Shown: positions 47,592-60,018 of the stretch, in pieces
How positions within the stretch are numbered: the stretch's first letter is position 1
How the letters are laid out: each line of letters opens with the position of its first letter
From: Brachyhypopomus gauderio
Taxonomy: Eukaryota; Chordata; Actinopteri; Gymnotiformes; Hypopomidae
Reading direction: 5' to 3'
Length of the DNA stretch: 64,000 nt
Assembly: GCF_052324685.1 (NCBI RefSeq)
Contig: NW_027506911.1
Coordinates: forward strand, 1 to 64,000
Made by a program: the position numbers and the translations under genes
The notes under the pieces: model-generated
Seen by the model: the letters and a program-made list of their open reading frames with translations, nothing else
Databases searched by the model: none
What the model was told of the DNA's origin: nothing

Positions 47592-47664
47592 GGGGGATTA
47601 GCTCAAGTGGTAGAGCGCTCGCTTTGCATGCGAGAGGTAGTGGGATCGATGCCCACATTCTCCA
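47592..47664 (+). tRNA. trnaa-ugc: tRNA-Ala (TGC)
   Basis: Consensus copy. Confidence 0.97.
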
Positions 47665-48133
47665 AAGCTCTCTTACTTACTCCTTGCTTGCTTACGATAA
47701 GCATGAAGCAGCCAGCTTTAGTCTTAAGGGAATAATTTCATGACCTTCAAAGGTCTCTTAGAACATGGTCACTTTGGATTCCTCCAGCAAACAGTTGACA
47801 TCTTTGCCACATCTCTTTTTACTTTTGGACAAAGGCTGTCCATAAGCCGAAGGAAGCAGAGGAAAGTCCAATTCAGTCAAAACTTAAGCATGTCGTGAAG
47901 TGGTACACCTATGCTTTTGGACAACGCGTACATGCAAGTTGACACCTACACATTTCCTTCTCCAAATGCTTTATCAGCAGATGAATTGAACATCTAGAGT
48001 CTCGAGTTCTGACAATCCCACTGTGAAATCTCACAACAAAACATCAAACAGTTTATGTCTGTTTATAATTTTTTCAACAGAATGCACAGGTCATTCAAAA
48101 GCTGAGGCTTTCCACCTAGCTAGGTCGAGTTCA

Positions 48134-48206
48134 TGCCGAAACCCGGGATCGAACCAGGGACCTTTAGATCTTCAGTCTAACGCTCTCCCAACTGAGCTAT
48201 TTCGGC
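48134..48206 (-). tRNA. trnaf-gaa: tRNA-Phe (GAA)
   Basis: Consensus copy; extra T in the 3' spacer, as at 45466. Confidence 0.97.
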
Positions 48207-48481
48207 AAGCTGCAGGTAAACCACGTCGAGATGCAATCGAAACTTTATCAACGACTGTTACCTTTCCTTAGGTTCTTGCAACATGCTTTCACAGCGTAAC
48301 GGTTTCGGCACAGTGAAATTCACGGACAGGTACGGCAAGACCTAATTTGGCAATGTTTATCATGATGCCAACATGAGAAAACCTTGTGGGTCAATGCTGG
48401 ATTCGGTATTATTTCCTAGTCGGGCTGAGCTGATCCATAAGCTTTCCTTAAAACTCCAATCAAAAGAATAAACTCTTGAGA

Positions 48482-48554
48482 GGGGGATTAGCTCAAGTGG
48501 TAGAGCGCTCGCTTTGCATGTGAGAGGTAGTGGGATCGATGCCCACATTCTCCA
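48482..48554 (+). tRNA. trnaa-ugc: tRNA-Ala (TGC), variant
   Basis: C40>T wobble, as at 40479. Confidence 0.93.
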
Positions 48555-49022
48555 AAGCTCTCTTACTGACTCCTTGCTTGCTTACGATAAGCATGAAGCA
48601 GCCAGTTTTAGTCTTAAGGGAATAATTTCATGACCTTCAAAGGTCTCTTAGAACATGGTCACTTTGGATTCCTCCAGCAAACAGTTGACATCTTTGCCAC
48701 ATCTCTTTTTACTTTTGGACAAAGGCTGTCCATAAGCCGAAGGAAGCAGAGGAAAGTCCAATTCAGTCAAAACTTAAGCATGTCGTGAAGTGGTACACCT
48801 ATGCTTTTGGACAACGCGTACATGCAAGTTGACACCTACACATTTCCTTCTCCAAATGCTTTATCAGCAGATGAATTGAACATCTAGAGTCTCGAGTTCT
48901 GACAATCCCACTGTGAAATCTCACAACAAAACATCAAACAGTTTATGTCTGTTTATAATTTTTCAACTGAATGCACAGGTCATTCAAAAGCTGAGGCTTT
49001 CCGCCTAGCTAGGTCGAGTTCA

Positions 49023-49095
49023 TGCCGAAACCCGGGATCGAACCAGGGACCTTTAGATCTTCAGTCTAACGCTCTCCCAACTGAGCTATTCCGGC
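49023..49095 (-). tRNA. trnaf-gaa: tRNA-Phe (GAA), variant
   Basis: A5>G wobble. Confidence 0.94.
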
Positions 49096-49370
49096 AAACT
49101 GCAGATAAACCACGTCGAGATGCAAACGAAACTTTATCAACGACTGTTACCTTTCCTTAGGTTCTTGCAACATGCTTTCACAGCGTAACGGTTTCGGCAC
49201 AGTGAAATTCACGGACAGGTACAGCAAGACCTAATTTGGCAATGTTTATCATGATGCCAACATGAGAAAACCTTGTGGGTCAATGCTGGATTCGGTATTA
49301 TTTCCTAGTCGGGCTGAGCTGATCCGTAAGCTTTCCTTAAAACTCCAATCAAAAGAATAAACTCTTGAGA

Positions 49371-49443
49371 GGGGGATTAGCTCAAGTGGTAGAGCGCTCG
49401 CTTTGCATGCAAGAGGTAGTGGGATCGATGCCCACATTCTCCA
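49371..49443 (+). tRNA. trnaa-ugc: tRNA-Ala (TGC), variant
   Basis: G41>A makes a C29-A41 mismatch in the anticodon stem. Confidence 0.9.
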
Positions 49444-49911
49444 AAGCTCTCTTACTTACTCCTTGCTTGCTTACGATAAGCATGAAGCAGCCAGCTTTAG
49501 TCTTAAGGGAATAATTTCATGACCTTCAAAGGTCTCTTAGAACATGGTCACTTTGGATTCCTCCAGCAAACAGTTGACATCTTTGCCACATCTCTTTTTA
49601 CTTTTGGACAAAGGCTGTCCATAAGCCGAAGGAAGCAGAGGAAAGTCCAATTCAGTCAAAACTTAAGCATGTCGTGAAGTGGTACACCTATGCTTTTGGA
49701 CAACGCGTACATGCAAGTTGACACCTACACATTTCCTTCTCCAAATGCTTTATCAGCAGATGAATTGAACATCTAGAGTCTCGAGTTCTGACAATCCCAC
49801 TGTGAAATCTCACAACAAAACATCAAACAGTTTATGTCTGTTTATAATTTTTCAACTGAATGCACAGGTCATTCAAAAGCTGAGGCTTTCCGCCTAGCTA
49901 GGTCGAGTTCA

Positions 49912-49984
49912 TGCCGAAACCCGGGATCGAACCAGGGACCTTTAGATCTTCAGTCTAACGCTCTCCCAACTGAGCTATTCCGGC
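49912..49984 (-). tRNA. trnaf-gaa: tRNA-Phe (GAA), variant
   Basis: A5>G wobble. Confidence 0.94.
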
Positions 49985-50259
49985 AAACTGCAGATAAGCC
50001 ACGTCGAGATGCAAACGAAACTTTATCAACGACTGTTACCTTTCCTTAGGTTCTTGCAACATGCTTTCACAGCGTAACGGTTTCGGCACAGTGAAATTCA
50101 CGGACAGGTACAGCAAGACCTAATTTGGCAATGTTTATCATGATGCCAACATGAGAAAACCTTGTGGGTCAATGCTGGATTCGGTATTATTTCCTAGTCG
50201 GGCTGAGCTGATCCGTAAGCTTTCCTTAAAACTCCAATCAAAAGAATAAACTCTTGAGA

Positions 50260-50332
50260 GGGGGATTAGCTCAAGTGGTAGAGCGCTCGCTTTGCATGCG
50301 AGAGGTAGTGGGATCGATGCCCACATTCTCCA
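50260..50332 (+). tRNA. trnaa-ugc: tRNA-Ala (TGC)
   Basis: Consensus copy. Confidence 0.97.
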
Positions 50333-50800
50333 AAGCTCTCTTACTTACTCCTTGCTTGCTTACGATAAGCATGAAGCAGCCAGCTTTAGTCTTAAGGGAA
50401 TAATTTCATGACCTTCAAAGGTCTCTTAGAACATGGTCACTTTGGATTCCTCCAGCAAACAGTTGACATCTTTGCCACATCTCTTTTTACTTTTGGACAA
50501 AGGCTGTCCATAAGCCGAAGGAAGCAGAGGAAAGTCCAATTCAGTCAAAACTTAAGCATGTCGTGAAGTGGTACACCTATGCTTTTGGACAACGCGTACA
50601 TGCAAGTTGACACCTACACATTTCCTTCTCCAAATGCTTTATCAGCAGATGAATTGAATATCTAGAGTCTCGAGTTCTGACAATCCCACTGTGAAATCTC
50701 ACAACAAAACATCAAACAGTTTATGTCTGTTTATAATTTTTCAACAGAATGCACAGGTCATTCAAAAGCTGAGGCTTTCCACCTAGCTAGGTCGAATTCA

Positions 50801-50873
50801 TGCCGAAACCCGGGATCGAACCAGGGACCTTTAGATCTTCAGTCTAACACTCTCCCAACTGAGCTATTTCGGC
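50801..50873 (-). tRNA. trnaf-gaa: tRNA-Phe (GAA), variant
   Basis: C25>T gives a G10-U25 wobble. Confidence 0.94.
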
Positions 50874-51148
50874 AAGCTGCAGATAAACCACGTCGAGATG
50901 CAAACGAAACTTTATCAACGACTGTTACCTTTCCTTAGGTTCTTGCAACATGCTTTCACAGCGTAACGGTTTCGGCACAGTGAAATTCACGGACAGGTAT
51001 GGCAAGACCTAATTTGGCAATGTTTATCATGATGCCAACATGAGAAAACCTTGTGGGTCAATGCTGGATTCGGTATTATTTCCTAGTCGGGCTGAGCTGA
51101 TCCGTAAGCTTTCCTTAAAACTCCAATCAAAAGGATAAACTCTTGAGA

Positions 51149-51221
51149 GGGGGATTAGCTCAAGTGGTAGAGCGCTAGCTTTGCATGCGAGAGGTAGTGG
51201 GATCGATGCCCACATTCTCCA
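51149..51221 (+). tRNA. trnaa-ugc: tRNA-Ala (TGC), variant
   Basis: C29>A mismatch with G41. Confidence 0.9.
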
Positions 51222-51689
51222 AAGCTCTCTTACTGACTCCTTGCTTGCTTACGATAAGCATGAAGCAGCCAGCTCTAGTCTTAAGGGAATCATTTCATGA
51301 CCTTCAAAGGTCTCTTAGAACATGGTCACTTTGGATTCCTCCAGCAAACAGTTGACATCTTTGCCACATCTCTTTTTACTTTTGGACAAAGGCTGTCCAT
51401 AAGCCAAAGGAAGCAGAGGAAAGTCCAATTCAGTCAAAACTTAAGCATGTCGTGAAGTGGTACACCTATGCTTTTGGACAACGCGTACATGCAAGTTGAC
51501 ACCTACACATTTCCTTCTCCAAATGCTTTATCAGCAGATGAATTGAACATCTAGAGTCTTGAGTTCTGACAATCCCACTGTGAAATCTCACAACAAAACA
51601 TCAAACAGTTTATGTCTGTTTATAATTTTTCAACAGAATGCACAGGTCATTCAAAAGCTGAGGCTTTCCACCTAGCTAGGTCGAGTTCA

Positions 51690-51762
51690 TGCCGAAACCC
51701 GGGATCGAACCAGGGACCTTTAGATCTTCAGTCTAAAGCTCTCCCAACTGAGCTATTTCGGC
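51690..51762 (-). tRNA. trnaf-gaa: tRNA-Phe (GAA), variant
   Basis: G26>T at the hinge between D and anticodon stems. Confidence 0.92.
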
Positions 51763-52037
51763 AAGCTGCAGATAAACCACGTCGAGATGCAAACGAAACT
51801 TTATCAACGACTGTTACCTTTCCTTAGGTTCTTGCAACATGCTTTCACAGCGTAACGGTTTCGGCACAGTGAAATTCACGGACAGGTACAGCAAGACCTA
51901 ATTTGGCAATGTTTATCATGATGCCGACATGAGAAAACCTTGTGGGTCAATGCTGGATTCGGTATTATTTCCTAGTCGGGCTGAGCTGATCCGTAAGCTT
52001 TCCTTAAAACTCCAATCAAAAGAATAAACTCTTGAGA

Positions 52038-52110
52038 GGGGGATTAGCTCAAGTGGTAGAGCGCTCGCTTTGCATGCGAGAGGTAGTGGGATCGATGCCC
52101 ACATTCTCCA
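52038..52110 (+). tRNA. trnaa-ugc: tRNA-Ala (TGC)
   Basis: Consensus copy. Confidence 0.97.
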
Positions 52111-52578
52111 AAGCTCTCTTACTGACTCCTTGCTTGCTTACGATAAGCATGAAGCAGCCAGCTTTAGTCTTAAGGGAATAATTTCATGACCTTCAAAGGT
52201 CTCTTAGAACATGGTCACTTTGGATTCCTCCAGCAAACAGTTGACATCTTTGCCACATCTCTTTTTACTTTTGGACAAAGGCTGTCCATAAGCCGAAGGA
52301 AGCAGAGGAAAGTCCAATTCAGTCAAAACTTAAGCATGTCGTGAAGTGGTACACCTATGCTTTTGGACAACGCGTACATGCAAGTTGACACCTACACATT
52401 TCCTTCTCCAAATGCTTTATCAGCAGATGAATTGAACATCTAGAGTCTCGAGTTCTGACAATCCCACTGTGAAATCTCACAACAAAACATGAAACAGTTT
52501 ATGTCTGTTTATAATTTTTCAACAGAATGCACAGGTCATTCAAAAGCTGAGGCTTTCCACCTAGCTAGGTTGAATTCA

Positions 52579-52589
52579 TGCCGAAACCC

Positions 52590-52623
<34 letters not shown>

Positions 52624-52651
52624 AACGCTCTCCCAACTGAGCTATTTCGGC
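52579..52651 (-). tRNA. trnaf-gaa: tRNA-Phe (GAA), variant
   Basis: A42>G wobble, shared with the copy split by the transposon. Confidence 0.94.
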
Positions 52652-52920
52652 AAGCTGCAGATAAACCACGTCGAGATGCAAACGAAACTTTATCAACGAC
52701 TGTTACCTTTCCTTAGGTTCTTGCAACATGCTTTCACAGTGTAACGGCACAGTGAAATTCACGGACAGGTACGGCAAGACCTATTTTGGCAATGTTTAAC
52801 ATGATGTCAACATGAGAAAACCTTGTGGGTCAATGCTGGATTCGGTATTATTTCCTAGTCGGGCTGAGCTGATCCGTAAGCTTTCCTTAAAACTCCAATC
52901 AAAAGGATAAACTCTTGAGA

Positions 52921-52993
52921 GGAGGATTAGCTCAAGTGGTAGAGCGCTCACTTTGCATGCGAGAGGTAGTGGGATCAATGCCCACATTCTCCA
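52921..52993 (+). tRNA. tRNA-Ala-like (TGC), lacks G3-U70
   Basis: G3>A (GGAGGAT) turns the alanine identity pair into A3-U70. Also G30>A (mismatch with C40) and G57>A. May be transcribed but not charged with alanine. Confidence 0.8.
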
Positions 52994-53461
52994 AAGCTCT
53001 CTTACTGACTCCTTGCATGCTTACTATAAGCATGAAGCAGCCAGCTCTAGTCTTAAGGGAATCATTTCATGACCTTCAAAGGTCTCTTAGAACATGGTCA
53101 CTTTGGATTCCTCCAGCAAACAGTTGACATCTTTGCCACATCTCTTTTTACTTTTGGACAAAGGCTGTCCATAAGCCGAAGGAAGCAGAGGAAAGTCCAA
53201 TTCAGTCAAAACTTAAGCATGTCGTGAAGTGGTACACCTATGCTTTTGGACAACGCGTACATGCAAGTTGACACCTACACATTTCCTTCTCCAAATGCTT
53301 TATCAGCAGATGAATTGAACATCTAGAGTCTCGAGTTCTCACAATCCCACTGTGAAATCTCACAACAAAACATCAAACAGTTTATGTCTGTTTATAATTT
53401 TTCAACAGAATGCACAGGTCATTCAAAAGCTGAGGCTTTCCACCTAGCTAGGTCGAATTCA

Positions 53462-53534
53462 TGCCGAAACCCGGGATCGAACAAGGGACCTTTAGATCTT
53501 CAGTCTAACGCTCTCCCAACTGAGCTATTTCGGC
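53462..53534 (-). tRNA. trnaf-gaa: tRNA-Phe (GAA), variant
   Basis: G52>T mismatch in the T stem. Confidence 0.9.
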
Positions 53535-53809
53535 AAGCTGCAGATAAACCACGTCGAGATGCAAACGAAACTTTATCAACGACTGTTACCTTTCCTTAGG
53601 TTCTTGCAACATGCTTTCACAGCGTAACGGTTTCGGCACAGTGAAATTCACGGACAGGTACGGCAAGACCTAATTTGGCAATGTTTATCATGATGCCAAC
53701 ATGAGAAAACCTTGTGGGTCAATGCTGGATTCGGTATTATTTCCTAGTCGGGCTGAGCTGATCCATAAGCTTTCCTTAAAACTCCAATCAAAACTATAAA
53801 CTCTTGAGA

Positions 53810-53882
53810 GGGGGATTAGCTCAAGTGGTAGAGCGCTCGCTTTGCATGCGAGAGGTAGTGGGGTCGATGCCCACATTCTCCA
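53810..53882 (+). tRNA. trnaa-ugc: tRNA-Ala (TGC), variant
   Basis: A54>G. Confidence 0.93.
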
Positions 53883-54350
53883 AAGCTCTCTTACTGACTC
53901 CTTGCTTGCTTACGATAAGCATGAAGCAGCCAGCTCTAGTCTTAAGGGAATCATTTCATGACCTTCAAAGGTCTCTTAGAACATGGTCACTTTGGATTCC
54001 TCCAGCAAACAGTTGACATCTTTGCCACATCTCTTTTTACTTCTGGACAAAGACTGTCCATAAGCCGAAAGAAGCAGAGGAAAGTCCAATTCAGTCAAAA
54101 CTTAAGCATGTCGTGAAGTGGTACACCTATGCTTTTGGACAACGCGTACATGCAAGTTGACACCTACACATTTCCTTCTCCAAATGCTTTATCAGCAGAT
54201 GAATTGAACATCTAGAGTCTCGAGTTCTGACAATCCCACTGTGAAATCTCACAACAAAACATCAAACAGTTTATGTCTGTTTATAATTTTTCAACAGAAT
54301 GCACAGGTCATTCAAAAGCTGAGGCTTTCCACCTAGATAGGTCGAATTCA

Positions 54351-54423
54351 TGCCGAAACCCGGGATCGAACCAGGGACCTTTAGATCTTCAGTCTAACAC
54401 TCTCCCAACTGAGCTATTTCGGC
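54351..54423 (-). tRNA. trnaf-gaa: tRNA-Phe (GAA), variant
   Basis: C25>T wobble. Confidence 0.94.
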
Positions 54424-54692
54424 AAGCTGCAGATAAACCACGTCGAGATGCAAACGAAACTTTATCAACGACTGTTACCTTTCCTTAGGTTCTTGCAACA
54501 TGCTTTCACAGCGTAACGGCACAGTGAAATTCACGGACAGGTACGGCAAGACCTATTTTGGCAATGTTTATCATGATGCCAACATGAGAAAACCTTGTGG
54601 GTCAATGCTGGATTCGGTATTATTTCCTAGTCGGGCTGAGCTGATCCGTAAGCTTTCCTTAAAACTCCAATCAAAAGAATAAACTCTTGAGA

Positions 54693-54765
54693 GGAGGATT
54701 AGCTCAAGTGGTAGAGCGCTCGCTTTGCATGTGAGAGGTAGTGGGATCAATGCCCACATTCTCCA
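54693..54765 (+). tRNA. tRNA-Ala-like (TGC), lacks G3-U70
   Basis: G3>A as at 52921, plus C40>T and G57>A. All stems remain pairable, so a stable tRNA without the alanine identity pair is possible. Confidence 0.82.
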
Positions 54766-55234
54766 AAGCTCTCTTACTGACTCCTTGCTTGCTTACTATA
54801 AGCATGAAGCAGCCAGCTCTAGTCTTAAGGGAATCATTTCATGACCTTCAAAGGTCTCTTAGAACATGGTCACTTTGGATTCCTCCAGCAAACAGTTGAC
54901 ATCTTTGCCACATCTCTTTTTACTTTTTGACAAAGACTGTCCATAAGCCGAAGGAAGCAGAGGAAAGTCCAATTCAATCAAAACTTAAGCATGTCGTGAA
55001 GTGGTACACCTATGCTTTTGGACAACGCGTACATGCAAAGTTGACACCTACACATTTCCTTCTCCAAATGCTTTATCAGCAGATGAATTGAACATCTAGA
55101 GTCTCGAGTTCTGACAATCCCACTGTGAAATCTCACAACAAAACATCAAACAGTTTATGTCTGTTTATAATTTTTCAACAGAATGCACAGGTCATTCAAA
55201 AGCTGAGGCTTTCCACCTAGCTAGGTCGAATTCA

Positions 55235-55307
55235 TGCCGAAACCCGGGATCGAACCAGGGACCTTTAGATCTTCAGTCTAACGCTCGCCCACCTGAGCTA
55301 TTTCAGC
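55235..55307 (-). tRNA. trnaf-gaa: tRNA-Phe (GAA), variant
   Basis: C3>T, T16>G and A21>C; A21 is nearly invariant and lies in the A box. Confidence 0.85.
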
Positions 55308-55582
55308 AAGCTGCAGATAAACCACGTCGAGATGCAATCGAAACTTTATCAACGACTGTTACCTTTCCTTAGGTTCTTGCAACATGCTTTCACAGCGTAA
55401 CGGTTTCGGCACAGTGAAATTCACGGACAGGTACGGCAAGACCTAATTTGGCAATGTTTATCATGATGCCAACATGAGAAAACCTTGTGGGTCAATGCTG
55501 GATTCGGTATTATTTCCTAGTCGGGCTGAGCTGATCCGTAAGCTTTCCTTAAAACTCCAATCAAAAGAATAAACTCTTGAGA

Positions 55583-55655
55583 GGGGGATTAGCTCAAGTG
55601 GTAGAGCGCTCGCTTTGCATGCGAGAGGTAGTGGGATCGATGCCCACATTCTCCA
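55583..55655 (+). tRNA. trnaa-ugc: tRNA-Ala (TGC)
   Basis: Consensus copy. Confidence 0.97.
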
Positions 55656-56124
55656 AAGCTCTCTTACTCACTCCTTGCTTGCTTACGATAAGCATGAAGC
55701 AGCCAGCTCTAGTCTTAAGGGAATCATTTCATGACCTTCAAAGGTCTCTTAGAACATGGTCACTTTGGATTCCTCCAGCAAACAGTTGACATCTTTGCCA
55801 CATCTCTTTTTACTTTTTGACAAAGACTGTCCATAAGCCGAAGGAAGCAGAGGAAAGTCCAATTCAGTCAAAACTTAAGCATGTCGTGAAGTGGTACACC
55901 TATGCTTTTGGACAACGCGTACATGCAAAGTTGACACCTACACATTTCCTTCTCCAAATGCTTTATCAGCAGATGAATTGAACATCTAGAGTCTCGAGTT
56001 CTGACAATCCCACTGTGAAATCTCACAACAAAACATCAAACAGTTTATGTCTGTTTATAATTTTTCAACAGAATGCACAGGTCATTCAAAAGCTGAGGCT
56101 TTCCACCTAGCTAGGTCGAATTCA

Positions 56125-56197
56125 AGCCGAAACCCGGGATCGAACCAGGGACCTTTAGATCTTCAGTCTAACGCTCGCCCACCTGAGCTATTTCAGC
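56125..56197 (-). tRNA. trnaf-gaa: tRNA-Phe (GAA), variant
   Basis: As at 55235, plus U in place of A73. Confidence 0.82.
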
Positions 56198-56472
56198 AAG
56201 CTGCAGATAAACCACGTCGAGATGCAATCGAAACTTTATCAACGACTGTTACCTTTCCTTAGGTTCTTGCAACATGCTTTCACAGCGTAACGGTTTCGGC
56301 ACAGTGAAATTCACGGACAGGTACGGCAAGACCTAATTTGGCAATGTTTATCATGATGCCAACATGAGAAAACCTTGTGGGTCAATGCTGGATTCGGTAT
56401 TATTTCCTAGTCGGGCTGAGCTGATCCGTAAGCTTTCCTTAAAACTCCAATCAAAAGAATAAACTCTTGAGA

Positions 56473-56545
56473 GGGGGATTAGCTCAAGTGGTAGAGCGCT
56501 CGCTTTGCATGCGAGAGGTAGTGGGATCGATGCCCACATTCTCCA
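56473..56545 (+). tRNA. trnaa-ugc: tRNA-Ala (TGC)
   Basis: Consensus copy. Confidence 0.97.
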
Positions 56546-57003
56546 AAGCTCTCTTACTCACTCCTTGCATGCTTACGATAAGCATGAAGCAGCCAGCTCT
56601 AGTCTTAAGGGAATCATTTCATGACCTTCAAAGGTCTCTTAGAACATGGTCACTTTGGATTCCTCCAGCAAACAGTTGACATCTTTGCCACATCTCTTTT
56701 TACTTTTGGACAAAGACTGTCCATAAGCCGAAGGAAGCAGAGGAAAGTCCAATTCAGTCAAAACTTAAGCATGTCGTGAAGTGGTACACCTATGCTTTTG
56801 GACAACGCGTACATGCAAGTTGACACCTACACATTTCCTTCTCCAAATGCTTTATCAGCAGATGAATTGAACATCTAGAGTCTCGAGTTCTGACAATCCC
56901 ACTGTGAAATCTCACAACAAAACATCAAACAGTTTATAATTTTTCAACAGAATGCACAGGTCATTCAAAAGCTGAGGCTTTCCGCCTAGCTAGGTCGAGT
57001 TCA

Positions 57004-57076
57004 TGCCGAAACCCGGGATCGAACCAGGGACCTTTATATCTTCAGTCTAACGCTCTCCCAACTGAGCTATTTCGGC
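57004..57076 (-). tRNA. trnaf-gaa: tRNA-Phe (GAA), variant
   Basis: C40>A mismatch; 10 bp deleted in the 3' spacer near 56936. Confidence 0.9.
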
Positions 57077-57351
57077 AAGCTGCAGATAAACCACGTCGAG
57101 ATGCAAACGAAACTTTATCAACGACTGTTACCTTTCCTTAGGTTCTTGCAACATGCTTTCACAGCGTAACGGTTTCGGCACAGTGAAATTCACGGACAGG
57201 TACAGCAAGACCTAATTTGGCAATGTTTATCATGATGCCAACATGAGAAAACCTTGTGGGTCAATGCTGGATTCGGTATTATTTCCTAGTCGGGCTGAGC
57301 TGATCCGTAAGCTTTCCTTAAAACTCCAATCAAAAGAATAAACTCTTGAGA

Positions 57352-57424
57352 GGGGGATTAGCTCAAGTGGTAGAGCGCTCGCTTTGCATGCGAGAGGTAG
57401 TGGGATAGATGCCCACATTCTCCA
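57352..57424 (+). tRNA. trnaa-ugc: tRNA-Ala (TGC), variant
   Basis: C56>A removes the invariant T-loop / B-box C. Confidence 0.82.
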
Positions 57425-57892
57425 AAGCTCTCTTACTGACTCCTTGCTTGCTTACGATAAGCATGAAGCAGCCAGCTCTAGTCTTAAGGGAATAATTTCA
57501 TGACCTTCAAAGGTCTCTTAGAACATGGTCACTTTGGATTCCTCCAGCAAACAGTTGACATCTTTGCCACATCTCTTTTTACTTTTGGACAAAGGCTGTC
57601 CATAAGCCGAAGGAAGCAGAGGAAAGTCCAATTCAGTCAAAACTTAAGCATGTCGTGAAGTGGTACACCTATGCTTTTGGACAACGCGTACATGCAAGTT
57701 GACACCTACACATTTCCTTCTCCAAATGCTTTATCAGCAGATGAATTGAACATCTAGAGTCTCGAGTTCTGACAATCCCACTGTGAAATCTCACAACAAA
57801 ACATCAAACAGTTTATGTCTGTTTATAATTTTTCAACAGAATGCACAGGTCATTCAAAAGCTGAGGCTTTCCACCTAGCTAGGTCGAATTCA

Positions 57893-57965
57893 TGCCGAAA
57901 CCCGGGATCGAACCAAGGACCTTTAGATCTTCAGTCTAACGCTCTCCCAACTGAGCTATTTCGGC
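57893..57965 (-). tRNA. trnaf-gaa: tRNA-Phe (GAA), variant
   Basis: C50>T wobble in the T stem. Confidence 0.94.
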
Positions 57966-58240
57966 AAGCTGCAGATAAACCACGTCGAGATGCAAACGAA
58001 ACTTTATCAACGACTGTTACCTTTCCTTAGGTTCTTGCAACATGCTTTCACAGCGTAACGGTTTCGGCACAGTGAAATTCACGGACAGGTACGGCAAGAC
58101 CTAATTTGGCAATGTTTATCATGATGCCAACATGAGAAAACCTTGTGGGTCAATGCTGGATTCGGTATTATTTCCTAGTCGGGCTGAGCTGATCCGTAAG
58201 CTTTCCTTAAAACTCCAATCAAAAGAATAAACTCTTGAGA

Positions 58241-58313
58241 GGGGGATTAGCTCAAGTGGTAGAGCGCTCGCTTTGCATGCGAGAGGTAGTGGGATAGATG
58301 CCCACATTCTCCA
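58241..58313 (+). tRNA. trnaa-ugc: tRNA-Ala (TGC), variant
   Basis: C56>A. Confidence 0.82.
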
Positions 58314-58781
58314 AAGCTCTCTTACTGACTCCTTGCTTGCTTACGATAAGCATGAAGCAGCCAGCTCTAGTCTTAAGGGAATAATTTCATGTCCTTCAAA
58401 GGTCTCTTAGAACATGGTCACTTTGGATTCCTCCAGCAAACAGTTGACATCTTTGCCACATCTCTTTTTACTTTTGGACAAAGGCTGTCCATAAGCCGAA
58501 GGAAGCAGAGGAAAGTCCAATTCAGTCAAAACTTAAGCATGTCGTGAAGTGGTACACCTATGCTTTTGGACAACGCGTACATGCAAGTTGACACCTACAC
58601 ATTTCCTTCTCCAAATGCTTTATCAGCAGATGAATTGAACATCTAGAGTCTCGAGTTCTGACAATCCCACTGTGAAATCTCACAACAAAACATCAAACAG
58701 TTTATGTCTGTTTATAATTTTTCAACAGAATGCACAGGTCATTCAAAAGCTGAGGCTTTCCGCCTAGCTAGGTCGAGTTCA

Positions 58782-58854
58782 TGCCGAAACCCGGGATCGA
58801 ACCAGGGACCTTTATATCTTCAGTCTAACGCTCTCCCAACTGAGCTATTTCGGC
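58782..58854 (-). tRNA. trnaf-gaa: tRNA-Phe (GAA), variant
   Basis: C40>A mismatch. Confidence 0.9.
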
Positions 58855-59129
58855 AAGCTTCAGATAAACCACGTCGAGATGCAAACGAAACTTTATCAAC
58901 GACTGTTACCTTTCCTTAGGTTCTTGCAACATGCTTTCACAGCGTAACGGTTTCGGCACAGTGAAATTCACGGACAGGTACAGCAAGACCTAATTTGGCA
59001 ATGTTTATCATGATGCCAACATGAGAAAACCTTGTGGGTCAATGCTGGATTCGGTATTATTTCCTAGTCGGGCTGAGCTGATCCGTAAGCTTTCCTTAAA
59101 ACTCCAATCAAAAGAATAAACTCTTGAGA

Positions 59130-59202
59130 GGGGGATTAGCTCAAGTGGTAGAGCGCTCGCTTTGCATGCGAGAGGTAGTGGGATAGATGCACACATTCTC
59201 CA
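59130..59202 (+). tRNA. trnaa-ugc: tRNA-Ala (TGC), variant
   Basis: C56>A plus C62>A, which also breaks the T stem. Confidence 0.78.
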
Positions 59203-59670
59203 AAGCTCTCTTACTGACTCCTTGCTTGCTTACGATAAGCATGAAGCAGCCAGCTCTAGTCTTAAGGGAATAATTTCATGACCTTCAAAGGTCTCTTAGA
59301 ACATGGTCACTTTGGATTCCTCCAGCAAACAGTTGACATCTTTGCCACATCTCTTTTTACTTTTGGACAAAGGCTGTCCATAAGCCGAAGGAAGCAGAGG
59401 AAAGTCCAATTCAGTCAAAACTTAAGCATGTCGTGAAGTGGTACACCTATGCTTTTGGACAACGCGTACATGCAAGTTGACACCTACACATTTCCTTCTC
59501 CAAATGCTTTATCAGCAGATGAATTGAACATCTAGAGTCTCGAGTTCTGACAATCCCACTGTGAAATCTCACAACAAAACATCAAACAGTTTATGTCTGT
59601 TTATAATTTTTCAACAGAATGCACAGGTCATTCAAAAGCTGAGGCTTTCCACCTAGCTAGGTCGAATTCA

Positions 59671-59743
59671 TGCCGAAACCCGGGATCGAACCAGGGACCT
59701 TTAGATCTTCAGTCTAACGCTCTCCCAACTGAGCTATTTCGGC
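59671..59743 (-). tRNA. trnaf-gaa: tRNA-Phe (GAA)
   Basis: Consensus copy. Confidence 0.97.
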
Positions 59744-60018
59744 AAGCTGCAGATAAACCACGTCGAGATGCAAACGAAACTTTATCAACGACTGTTACCT
59801 TTCCTTAGGTTCTTGCAACATGCTTTCACAGCGTAACGGTTTCGGCACAGTGAAATTCACGGACAGGTACGGCAAGACCTAATTTGGCAATGTTTATCAT
59901 GATGCCAACATGAGAAAACCTTGTGGGTCAATGCTGGATTCGGTATTATTTCCTAGTCGGGCTGAGCTGATCCGTAAGCTTTCCTTAAAACTCCAATCAA
60001 AACTATAAACTCTTGAGA

